NCBI GenBank assembly: GCA_002839445.1
Contig: PGYB01000007.1
Coordinates: forward strand, 46,558-110,557
Direction: 5' to 3'
DNA: 64,000 bases
From: Candidatus Riflebacteria bacterium HGW-Riflebacteria-1
Lineage (GTDB): Bacteria > Muiribacteriota > Ozemobacteria > Ozemobacterales > Ozemobacteraceae
Below the pieces are notes generated by a model. The model saw only the letters and a list, made by a program, of their open reading frames with translations. It made no database searches and was not told where the DNA came from. Of this stretch, positions 6,771-14,593 are shown piece after piece (the stretch's first letter is position 1; each line of letters starts with the position of its first letter). The translations under genes and the position numbers were made by a program.

Positions 6771-9530
6771 ATGTATATTGTTACCAACGAAAACCGGAAT
6801 TTTGATCAGGTTCTGCCTCTGGTTGGCGGAAAGGGCGGCAATCTGCTCAAGTTGACCGCAGCTGGCGCCGACGTGCCGGCATTTGTCGTGCTCAAAAGAA
6901 GCTGTTTCGATGAATTCATCGGCTCATTTCGTGGCGAATTCAATAAACACCTCAAAGCCCTTGATTGCAAGACGCCCGAGAGTATCGCCAGAACAGCCGG
7001 TGCCTTGCGCAAGTGCATGCACTCGCATCCGATTCCTGACCGTATCAAGAGCGATCTTTTCGCCGCGCTCAAGAAGCTTTTGCCGGAAAATTCGTTTCTG
7101 GCTGTTCGCTCATCAGCGCTTGGTGAAGATTCTAAGGAATTTTCCTACGCCGGTATGCTCGATACCTGCCTGTTCAGACGCAGTGAAGATGAGATCTGCG
7201 AAGCGGTAGTCACCTGCTGGTCTTCGATCTATTCTGACCGCGCCGTGGCTTATCGCAACATGCGCAAGATCGCGCAGGACAACGTTTCAATGGCGGTTGT
7301 CGTGCAGGAAATGATCGACGGCGTCGCTTCCGGCGTCACCTTTACCGTTAATCCGACCACCAGATATGAAGATGAAATTCTGATTACATCGGTGTTTGGC
7401 CTTGGTGAAGGCCTGGTTTCGGGCACTCTTGATTCTGACCAGTTTATCTGTCTCAAAAAAGATGGTTATCCGGTAGTCGAAAAGCAGCTTGCCGACAAGG
7501 TTGAAAAGCTGGTCTTTGACCGCGAAAAGAATTACGGCACGGCAACTGTCGCAGTGAGCGCCGATGAGGCAAAAAAATCGAGTCTCAGTGATACGCAACT
7601 GCGCAGCATCGCAACCGTATGCCACCGCATTGAAGGCAGCTACGGCAATGTTCCACAGGATATCGAATGGACGATCGATTCTGCTGGCCGCGTGCGCATT
7701 CTGCAGGCCCGCCCGATCACTACCATCGACCGGCCTATTCCCTCAGAACGTGGCTACAGCACGATCTGGGACAACTCGAACATTGTCGAAAGCTATTCCG
7801 GCGTTACTACGCCGCTGACTTTTTCGTTCGCTATTTACGCTTATCATCGCGTTTACGTGCAGTTCTGCCAGGTTCTGATGGTGCCCGAAGAAGAAATTCA
7901 GGAAAACGATTACGCTTTTGCCAACATGCTGGGCTTTCTGAACGGGCGCATTTACTACAATCTTAAGAACTGGTACAAATTGATTTCTGTTCTACCGGGT
8001 TACAGCTACAACAGCCGCTTTATGGAAGGCATGATGGGCGTCAAGGCCAGCTACGACAAGTCGGTTAAGCAGAAAAAACTGGGTTTCTTCAGCAAATATT
8101 TTCTTGAATTGCCGCGTCTGGCGCTGGTTGGTGCCAATCTTGCCTATCGTTTCTGGCGCACCGACACCGAAGTTAAGCGCTTTATGGATGTCTACCAGGC
8201 GATGTATAACAAGTATAAGGACTTTGATTTCAACAAGGCGCCGGCGCACCAGCTGATCGACATTTTCAACGAACTCGACAATACTGTGCTGGCACACTGG
8301 AAAGCCCCGATCATCAACGATTTCATGGCAATGATTTTTTACGGAGTGCTCGATGCTCTGATGAAAAAATGGGACCTCAACGCAGATGCAGCGCTTAAAA
8401 ACGATCTGCTGGCCGGTCAGGGCAACGTTGAAAGCACGCTGCCGCTGCGCAATATTCAAAAAATCGCGCGCTTTGTTTCTGCTGACCCCGAACTCAAAGA
8501 GTTGTTTAAGACGCTGCCGGCAGCCAAGCTTAAAGACCTGTTTATTCCGCTGCCTGGCACCGACAAGCCGGCCAGTCATCAACAGCTCGGCAGCCAGATC
8601 GTCGATTATCTCGAAAAATTCGGCTATCGTGCCATGTGTGAACTCAAGCTTGAAGAGCCTTCAATGAATGAGCGACCTGAGTTTCTGTTCGACATGATCA
8701 AGAACTACGCGGTCGCTCCAATGCCCGTTGAGGAAGATATCGGCGACAAGGAACGCATGGTGCGCGAAACGGCTGAACGCAAGGTGCGTGAGGTTCTTGG
8801 CGAGCAGAAGATCTTTGGCCTGATTAAAAAGGTCGATGTGCTGATGTTCGTTGCCAACTGGGCCAAAAAGGCTATGGCAGTGCGTGAATACCAGCGCTTT
8901 GCCAGAACCCGCATGTATGGCCTGATGAGCCGCATTTATAAGGCATTCGGCCTGCGCTTTGTCGAACGTGGTGTTCTCGACAAGGTCGATGATATTTTCT
9001 ATCTGACCATGCAGGAAACCCTCGAATTTGTCAGCGGCACTGCTCGCAGCCAGAAACTGCGTGAGCTTGCCGCACTGCGTCGCGCTGAATTCGATGAATA
9101 CAAGGCGATGGACGAATTGCCCGACCGCATCGAGACTACCGGCATTACCTATTGCAACGACCTGACGCGCGGCATGCTGCCGACCAACGCCGAAGATGAC
9201 GATCCAGATATCATTCGCGGCATTGGTGGCTGTTCAGGCAAGGTTACCGGCAAGGTTAAGGTCATTCTCAATCCGAGCGATGACATGTCATTGAACGGTG
9301 AAATTCTCGTGGCGGCCCGCACCGATCCGGGCTGGGTGCCGTTGTTTGCAACCGCTTCAGCACTGCTGATCGAGCGTGGAAGCATGCTGTCGCATTCAGT
9401 CATTGTTGCGCGCGAGCTTGGTCTGCCGGCCGTAGTTGGTGCCACTGGCGTGACCAAAAAGCTCAAGACCGGTGATGTGGTTGAGCTTGACGGCACAACC
9501 GGCATTGTCAGGGTTATTTCACGAGCATGA
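6771..9530 (+). CDS. PEP-synthase/rifampin-phosphotransferase-like dikinase
   Basis: The 919-residue protein has the N-terminal ATP-binding domain of pyruvate phosphate dikinase/PEP synthase (LVGGKGGNLLKL near residue 20, SYAGMLDT, ILQARPI near residue 315). A middle domain of about 450 residues has no obvious PEP-binding barrel. The C-terminal 90 residues are the swivelling phosphohistidine domain, with GSMLSHSVIVARE placing the catalytic His at 875. This order, with the His domain last and no C-terminal TIM barrel, is that of rifampin phosphotransferase rather than true PEP synthase (PpsA). It should therefore phosphorylate some acceptor other than pyruvate while turning ATP into AMP and phosphate. 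The stop overlaps the next start (ATGA). The acceptor is unknown; an alcohol made by the cluster is one possibility. Confidence 0.8.
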   Translation: MYIVTNENRNFDQVLPLVGGKGGNLLKLTAAGADVPAFVVLKRSCFDEFIGSFRGEFNKHLKALDCKTPESIARTAGALRKCMHSHPIPDRIKSDLFAALKKLLPENSFLAVRSSALGEDSKEFSYAGMLDTCLFRRSEDEICEAVVTCWSSIYSDRAVAYRNMRKIAQDNVSMAVVVQEMIDGVASGVTFTVNPTTRYEDEILITSVFGLGEGLVSGTLDSDQFICLKKDGYPVVEKQLADKVEKLVFDREKNYGTATVAVSADEAKKSSLSDTQLRSIATVCHRIEGSYGNVPQDIEWTIDSAGRVRILQARPITTIDRPIPSERGYSTIWDNSNIVESYSGVTTPLTFSFAIYAYHRVYVQFCQVLMVPEEEIQENDYAFANMLGFLNGRIYYNLKNWYKLISVLPGYSYNSRFMEGMMGVKASYDKSVKQKKLGFFSKYFLELPRLALVGANLAYRFWRTDTEVKRFMDVYQAMYNKYKDFDFNKAPAHQLIDIFNELDNTVLAHWKAPIINDFMAMIFYGVLDALMKKWDLNADAALKNDLLAGQGNVESTLPLRNIQKIARFVSADPELKELFKTLPAAKLKDLFIPLPGTDKPASHQQLGSQIVDYLEKFGYRAMCELKLEEPSMNERPEFLFDMIKNYAVAPMPVEEDIGDKERMVRETAERKVREVLGEQKIFGLIKKVDVLMFVANWAKKAMAVREYQRFARTRMYGLMSRIYKAFGLRFVERGVLDKVDDIFYLTMQETLEFVSGTARSQKLRELAALRRAEFDEYKAMDELPDRIETTGITYCNDLTRGMLPTNAEDDDPDIIRGIGGCSGKVTGKVKVILNPSDDMSLNGEILVAARTDPGWVPLFATASALLIERGSMLSHSVIVARELGLPAVVGATGVTKKLKTGDVVELDGTTGIVRVISRA

Positions 9531-11920
9531 ACGAACAGCTTAACAACGTAGAGAAGCCGCAACGCAAGCGTTTTGCCGATCGCCAGTTCAAGGCGGCGGC
9601 ACGCTTTATTGTGCGCTATCGTCGTGGTCTTGCGCTTTTACTGCTGATTGCCTGTGTTGGCGGGTTGTATTTTGCCCGTAACATTAACCTCGATAACAGC
9701 CTTGAGCTCTGGTTTCTCGAAGACGACCCGACGCTGGCGGCCTATCGCGAATTCAAAACAAAATATGGCAATGACGAAATCATACTGGCGATGATCGACT
9801 GCCGGCGCGACGGCATGTTTTCGCCGGCAATGCTGAGCGCAGTCTATAAGGCTTCTAAGGCGATTGAAGATGATACCGCTAACTTTCGGCGCGTGCTCAG
9901 TGTCGGCCTGGCGCCACATATTGGCCTGCAAAATGACGAGCTGATTATCGAAGACCTTATGGCCGGGCCCGTAGAAACAGAGGCAGATGCTGCGCTTATC
10001 AAAGAGCGCTTCATGGATGACCCGTTCAAGCGCATGATTCTGCAGGATGCAAGTTCAACCTGGGCAATTATAATCGCTGAACCGGTGGCAACGCCAGACA
10101 TGGATACCCGTCGCCCGCTGATCATCGATTCGGTGCGTAAAAAGCTTGCAGGCTTTGAATACCGGCTTGCCGGCATGGGCGTCATGTATGACGAGCTTAA
10201 TCGCCTGAGCATACTTGATGGCGGTGTTTTTAACGCGGTGGCATACGCGGTCATCGCGATTTTGATTTTCGGACTTTACCGTTCATGGGCTTTTCTGTTT
10301 ATGGCCCTTGGCGCCATGCTGTTCAGCGGCATGAGCTTTCTTGGTTGTTATGGCCTGTTTGGTCAGAACTTCAACATGGTCACTATTGTACTGCCGACGC
10401 TGATGATGATTCTGTCAGTGTCTGACGTGGCATATGTTTACAACAATTACTGCTTCAATTCTGAGCGCATCCGAAAAAATCGTGAAGAAGGACTCGAACA
10501 TGTTTTTAACGAAGTCCTTTCTCCATGCCTGTTCACTTCGCTGACCAATACCTGTGGTTTCTTCGCGCTGACCGCGAGCTCGCTTTCGGTTCTGCGCACT
10601 TTCGGCTGGTTTGCCGGCTTTGCCAGCATGGCCGAGTATGTTGTTTCGATGATTGTCTCGGCTTATATTTTAGGCCGGGTCGAGCTGAAAGAAGAGATCC
10701 AGATCAAGCGCCCGATGGAGCCCCAGATCAACTGGATCGTAAAACAGGTGCCCGTCTATTATCGCCAGATTCTGCTGGTTTTTGCTCTGGCTGGTGTTCT
10801 TGGCGTCTACGGTATTACGCAGCTCAACGTCGACACTTACTCTATGGGCTTTTTGCACGAAAAGAACCCGATCCGGGTTGACAGCGACAAGGTTGAGGCG
10901 GTTTATGGTAACTACCTGCCTCTTGAAGTTCGGCTGATGACCGGCAAACGCGGTGGTATTCTCAGCGTTGATTTCATGCAGCGCCTGCAGAAAACCCATG
11001 ATGATCTTGACGCGGCGCTCGGCTTCGAAAAGCCGGCATCAATTGTCGATGTGTTCAAAAAACTGAATCAGGTGTGGAGCGACGGCACTGAGGCGACTTA
11101 CGTCGTGCCAGACAGCGATGCAAAAATTGCGCAGCTGATGATGCAATACGAGTCAGACCCTGATAACGACCTCGTCTATATGACTGATCCTCCCGATTAT
11201 ACGGAAGCGCGCCTGACGATTCGCGTGCCGATGCTCAGCGCTGCGGTGTTGCGCGATTACGAAGATAAGGCGAAGGAAATTCTCCATCAGAACTTTGATA
11301 ACACCGGCATTACCTGGAAATTCGGTGGTTATGTACCACTTTACGCGCGCATAATCAGTTATGTAACCTGGAGTCAGGTTTCAAGCTTCGCTCTTGCTTT
11401 TGTTTTTGTGTTTGGCGCCATTGCAATATTGTTCAGGCGATTGAGCGCAATGGTTCTGGTTATTCTGCCCAATGTCTTTCCGATTCTGATGACTCTCGGA
11501 GTTATGGGTTTGACCGGTATCAGACTTGATATCGCAACGGTAACGATCGCAGCCATCGCACTCGGAATTGTCGTTGACGATACCATTCACAGCCTGTATC
11601 AGCTTTATGATCCGTCACGTTCGAACCTGACACCGACAGAAGCGATTATCGACGGCGTTAAAGAGGCTGGCCCGGCGATGGTTTCTACCTCGCTGATCTA
11701 TGCTTTTGGATTTCTGTTCATGGTGTTTGCCAGTATCAAGTCTATTGTTTACTTTGGCGTGCTGCTGTCGTTTACGATCGTAGTCGCTCTGGTCTGTGAT
11801 ATTATATTTTTGCCGGCGCAGATATATCTGCTGCGCCGCTATCTGTCGAGGGATTTCCGGGCAGAAACCGAGGGCAACCCTGTTGCCCAGTCCGGAAGCG
11901 AAGATTCAGCCGTTAATTAA
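9527..11920 (+). CDS. MMPL/RND-superfamily exporter
   Basis: The 797-residue protein shows the duplicated layout of RND/MMPL transporters: one N-terminal helix (LALLLLIACVGGLYFA), a periplasmic domain of about 200 residues, five clustered helices, then a second helix-periplasmic domain-five helix unit. Segments such as AIALGIVVDDTIH near residue 680 match the family's conserved helix 10 region. Members export lipids or hydrophobic molecules using the proton gradient; close relatives are the single-component HpnN-type and COG1033 proteins. It overlaps the phosphotransferase gene by 4 bp, so the two are likely co-translated. With the LolA-like gene 1.4 kb downstream it suggests movement of the pathway product across the periplasm. 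Confidence 0.88.
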   Translation: MNEQLNNVEKPQRKRFADRQFKAAARFIVRYRRGLALLLLIACVGGLYFARNINLDNSLELWFLEDDPTLAAYREFKTKYGNDEIILAMIDCRRDGMFSPAMLSAVYKASKAIEDDTANFRRVLSVGLAPHIGLQNDELIIEDLMAGPVETEADAALIKERFMDDPFKRMILQDASSTWAIIIAEPVATPDMDTRRPLIIDSVRKKLAGFEYRLAGMGVMYDELNRLSILDGGVFNAVAYAVIAILIFGLYRSWAFLFMALGAMLFSGMSFLGCYGLFGQNFNMVTIVLPTLMMILSVSDVAYVYNNYCFNSERIRKNREEGLEHVFNEVLSPCLFTSLTNTCGFFALTASSLSVLRTFGWFAGFASMAEYVVSMIVSAYILGRVELKEEIQIKRPMEPQINWIVKQVPVYYRQILLVFALAGVLGVYGITQLNVDTYSMGFLHEKNPIRVDSDKVEAVYGNYLPLEVRLMTGKRGGILSVDFMQRLQKTHDDLDAALGFEKPASIVDVFKKLNQVWSDGTEATYVVPDSDAKIAQLMMQYESDPDNDLVYMTDPPDYTEARLTIRVPMLSAAVLRDYEDKAKEILHQNFDNTGITWKFGGYVPLYARIISYVTWSQVSSFALAFVFVFGAIAILFRRLSAMVLVILPNVFPILMTLGVMGLTGIRLDIATVTIAAIALGIVVDDTIHSLYQLYDPSRSNLTPTEAIIDGVKEAGPAMVSTSLIYAFGFLFMVFASIKSIVYFGVLLSFTIVVALVCDIIFLPAQIYLLRRYLSRDFRAETEGNPVAQSGSEDSAVN

Positions 11921-11935
11921 TCTGGAGGTTTGGTT

Positions 11936-13036
11936 ATGACCAAGAAACCCGCAGTCGTTTACAGTAATGTCTGGGAAGATCCCGAACTCAATCGTGTGTC
12001 GCTTAAGGTCGAGCCCGGCCAGAATGTGCTTTCAATCACTTCCGGTGGTTGCAATTCACTCTGCCTGCTTCTCGAAGACCCGGCAAAGCTTATCTCGATA
12101 GACCTCAACCCGGCCCAGCTGGCAATGCTTGAATTCAAACGCGCTGCTATCATGGAACTCGACTACGACGACTTCATCGAATCCATGGGCACGCCATTTC
12201 TTTTCAAGCCTGGTAAGCCGGCTGAATACCGAATCGAGCTCTATAATCGTATTAAAAAGCACATGCCGGCTTACGCTGTGCAGTTCTGGGATGAAAATCA
12301 GAACCACATTCGCGATGGCATCATGATGTGCGGCAAAGTCGAAAAGTTTTTCAAGATTTATCGAACGCTGCTCGGCTTTCTCTATTCAAAAGAAGATCTG
12401 ATGAGCCTGTTCAAGGCAGAAAATCTGGAAAAGCAGCGGGAAGCTTACGCCACTTTCCGCAAGAAACGCTGGAATGCTTTGCACCGTCTGCTGCTTAACC
12501 GCGCTGTTCTCAGCCTGGTCAAAGGCGCGCACTCTTTTGCGCAGGTCGATTTTGAAGACTTTGCCGGCAATCTCAATGTTAAGCGAACTCGTGGCATGAC
12601 ACGCTTTTTCAACCCCGATAACTACTTTATGTGCCTGTTGATGCTGGGTGCGCATTACCATGAGAAGGGCATGGCGCCCTATCTGCTGCGCGAAAATTAC
12701 CCGAAGCTCAAGGCTAACATTGGCCGTCTCGAAATCTTCATGGGCACCATTGGCGATGTTCTTAAAAAGGATGGCCCGGGCAGTTATGACCGCTTCAACC
12801 TGTCGAACATTTTTGAATGGATGACTAACGAAGTGTTCAACGGCATTATCCGTGAAGTTCTCGAACTGGCCCGCCCCGGTTCACGTATGGCCTGGCGCTA
12901 CACCTTTGCCCGCCCGCGCGAGCTCGATGCCGAGAACCTCAGCCGGCTCGTCTACGAACCCGAGCTATCAGAACAGCTGTTCAACCAGGACCGCGCCTTC
13001 ATTTACGAGAGCTTCCACGCTTATCACCTTAAGTAG
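11936..13036 (+). CDS. BtaA-like SAM:3-amino-3-carboxypropyl transferase (DUF3419)
   Basis: The 366-residue protein matches the DUF3419/BtaA family. Near the N-terminus it has YSNVWEDPELNR, the SAM-binding stretch LSITSGGCNSLCLLLEDP and the acidic strand SIDLNPAQL, all characteristic of this family. BtaA moves the 3-amino-3-carboxypropyl group of S-adenosylmethionine to diacylglycerol, giving the homoserine ether core of betaine lipids. The methyltransferase partner BtaB is not in the window, so the product here may keep a free amine. ATG 11936 is chosen over the TTG at 11930 because GGAGG sits seven bases upstream of it. It lies 15 bp after the exporter gene. The natural acceptor may not be diacylglycerol. 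Confidence 0.8.
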   Translation: MTKKPAVVYSNVWEDPELNRVSLKVEPGQNVLSITSGGCNSLCLLLEDPAKLISIDLNPAQLAMLEFKRAAIMELDYDDFIESMGTPFLFKPGKPAEYRIELYNRIKKHMPAYAVQFWDENQNHIRDGIMMCGKVEKFFKIYRTLLGFLYSKEDLMSLFKAENLEKQREAYATFRKKRWNALHRLLLNRAVLSLVKGAHSFAQVDFEDFAGNLNVKRTRGMTRFFNPDNYFMCLLMLGAHYHEKGMAPYLLRENYPKLKANIGRLEIFMGTIGDVLKKDGPGSYDRFNLSNIFEWMTNEVFNGIIREVLELARPGSRMAWRYTFARPRELDAENLSRLVYEPELSEQLFNQDRAFIYESFHAYHLK

Positions 13037-13061
13037 AAAGCAAATCCGCAGATTTCGCTAC

Positions 13062-13193
13062 AGCAATTCCCGGTAGGCGTAAAACCAGCATGAACAGAGA
13101 TCATGATATTGAGGTATCGTTTTTTTGTTGGTCATTCTGCGACTTCGCCTGACGGCTCGCGCGAATGACGGTTGATTTTGACCAGGAATTGCT
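13062..13193. mobile_element. MITE-like element with 12-bp terminal inverted repeats
   Basis: AGCAATTCCCGG at 13062-13073 and CCAGGAATTGCT at 13182-13193 are inverted copies with one mismatch. The 8-bp direct repeat GATTTCGC lies outside both ends (13051-13058, three bases from the left arm, and 13194-13201). Inside, GTCATTC and GAATGAC arms (about 13131-13169) form a further palindrome. No transposase is encoded. The structure fits a short non-autonomous element or a REP-type palindrome; whether other copies exist cannot be seen here. Confidence 0.35.
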
Positions 13194-13245
13194 GATTTCG
13201 CAGGCGGGTGCTTTGCAGAACTTAACATTAGTGGCTGTGGAGTTT

Positions 13246-13275
13246 TTGTTAAGCTTTGGGGTTTTATGATACAAT
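13246..13275 (+). promoter_or_regulatory. Predicted sigma-70-type promoter for the LolA-like gene
   Basis: TTGTTA at 13246-13251 and TACAAT at 13270-13275 are separated by 18 bases and lie 28 bases upstream of ATG 13304. This would let the LolA-like gene be transcribed separately from the cluster upstream. Confidence 0.4.
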
Positions 13276-13303
13276 TAAGGTAGTTGCACCTTTGGAGGCG
13301 ATT

Positions 13304-14074
13304 ATGCGAAAACAAAAGTTGTTGTTCTCACTGTTCGTGTTGATTCTGGCCGGCGCCGGAGCGGCGTGGGCTCTGACTGCCCAGGAAGTCCTGCAGAAGG
13401 TCGAAGACCGTTACATTGGCAATACTTCAAAGGCTCAGGTGCAGATGGATATTGTTGACAAGAGCGGCAACGTGCGTGAGCGCAAGATGGTCATTTCGCG
13501 GCGCAAGACTGATGCCAGCAACAAGGATAACTTCATTCATTTTGTTGCGCCGCCTGATATTCGCAATACCACTTATCTGGTCAACGAAAAGAACCGTGAC
13601 CGCCAGAAATGGATTTTTCTCTCTGCGTTCAAGAAAACCCGCAAGATTGTTGCCGAAGATTACGCTCTGGCATTTGTTTCAAGCGACTTTACCTACGAAA
13701 ATATGGATGAAATAAGGGCTGACGACTATGTCGCCAGCGACCTCAAAGAAGAAAAGTTTAACGGGATGGATGTATACACTGTCACTGCCGTTAAAAAAGA
13801 CCAGAACACCAGTTATTCGAAGATTGTGCTTAAGGTCTGCAAGAGTTCATTCACGATTCTGCATACCGATATGTATGACAAGAAAGACGCTGCAAAGCTG
13901 GTCAAGGTGATGACCGCCGAAAACCTCGAAACAGTTCAGAACATCGTCACTCCGATGAAAGTGACCATGAAAGACCTCAGCAAAGGTACTCATACCGTGC
14001 TGACCACGGCCAAAATTGCCTATGATCTGCCGCTGCCCGCCGAAGAATTCTCACAGCGCAACATGGAAAAATAG
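13304..14074 (+). CDS. LolA-like outer-membrane lipoprotein-sorting protein
   Basis: The 256-residue protein starts with a signal peptide (KLLFSLFVLILAGAGAAWA) followed by TAQEVLQKVEDRY, the usual opening of the COG2834/LolA_like (TP0789-type) family. These periplasmic proteins have a hydrophobic cavity and are very often encoded beside MMPL/COG1033 exporters, as here. It probably carries a lipid or lipidated product from the inner to the outer membrane. GGAGG seven bases before ATG 13304 fixes the start; the frame is open upstream but has no better start. A promoter and a MITE-like element separate it from the BtaA-like gene, and a strong terminator follows. Confidence 0.82.
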   Translation: MRKQKLLFSLFVLILAGAGAAWALTAQEVLQKVEDRYIGNTSKAQVQMDIVDKSGNVRERKMVISRRKTDASNKDNFIHFVAPPDIRNTTYLVNEKNRDRQKWIFLSAFKKTRKIVAEDYALAFVSSDFTYENMDEIRADDYVASDLKEEKFNGMDVYTVTAVKKDQNTSYSKIVLKVCKSSFTILHTDMYDKKDAAKLVKVMTAENLETVQNIVTPMKVTMKDLSKGTHTVLTTAKIAYDLPLPAEEFSQRNMEK

Positions 14075-14104
14075 CCGCAGACAAGATCTCGCAAAAAGCC
14101 ACAA

Positions 14105-14135
14105 AGCCGCAAAGAACACCTTTTGCGGCTTTTTT
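14105..14135 (+). terminator. Rho-independent terminator after the LolA-like gene
   Basis: AGCCGCAAA (14105-14113) and TTTGCGGCT (14122-14130) form a perfect 9-bp stem, and the T-run continues to 14135. It marks the end of the lipid-like cluster. Confidence 0.85.
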
Positions 14136-14294
14136 CACTCAGAGAAGAATCCGCAGATTTCACGATTCCGCCGAAATTCTGTAAAGATCAGCATTTTGAG
14201 AGAAGCAACTCAAGCAAACTAAACTAGTTTGCCTGACAGCCTGCAATCATATAAACTACATGAAATGCAGGCAGATGTTTGGGGAATGCAAATA

Positions 14295-14305
14295 CCCCCC
14301 CCCCC
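14295..14305 (+). repeat. Run of 11 cytosines upstream of a small membrane protein gene
   Basis: Eleven C residues lie about 35 bases before the start of the 63-residue gene. Such tracts can slip during replication and change promoter spacing, but length errors in sequencing are also common in tracts like this. Confidence 0.9.
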
Positions 14306-14339
14306 GCCGCTGAATTTTCAATTGAGGTGCTAGATTACA

Positions 14340-14531
14340 TTGACCGAGAAAAGATTTTTCATGATTTTTTTCAGTATGGTCTTTTTTGGAATGATCATAG
14401 CAGGAATCATGCAACGGAAAGCCTCTTTTGGTCGGGCCATTCTCAGTCGTGACGAAGACCCTCTGCTATACTGGCTCGCAATGGGTGCTTATGTTGTGTT
14501 GTTCATAACCACAGTGTCTGGAATATTCTGA
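14340..14531 (+). CDS. 63-residue two-helix membrane protein
   Basis: The product has two hydrophobic segments (MIFFSMVFFGMIIAGIM and LLYWLAMGAYVVLFITTV) joined by a polar loop with several charged residues. The start is TTG 14340 with GAGGTG ten bases upstream; an ATG at 14361 would shorten the first helix. No family is recognised. It stands alone between two terminator-like or divergent regions. The balanced two-helix design and the start context suggest a real small protein, but this is not certain. Confidence 0.5.
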   Translation: MTEKRFFMIFFSMVFFGMIIAGIMQRKASFGRAILSRDEDPLLYWLAMGAYVVLFITTVSGIF

Positions 14532-14593
14532 AAAATAGATCAATCGGCTACAGGACTGATGTGAAACTTCGTATTCGTCAATGCTGGCAAGTT

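Noticed and set aside
6771..9530. Ordinary PEP synthase (PpsA) for gluconeogenesis
   Set aside because: The phosphohistidine domain is at the C-terminus and no PEP-binding barrel follows, so RPH-like architecture fits better.
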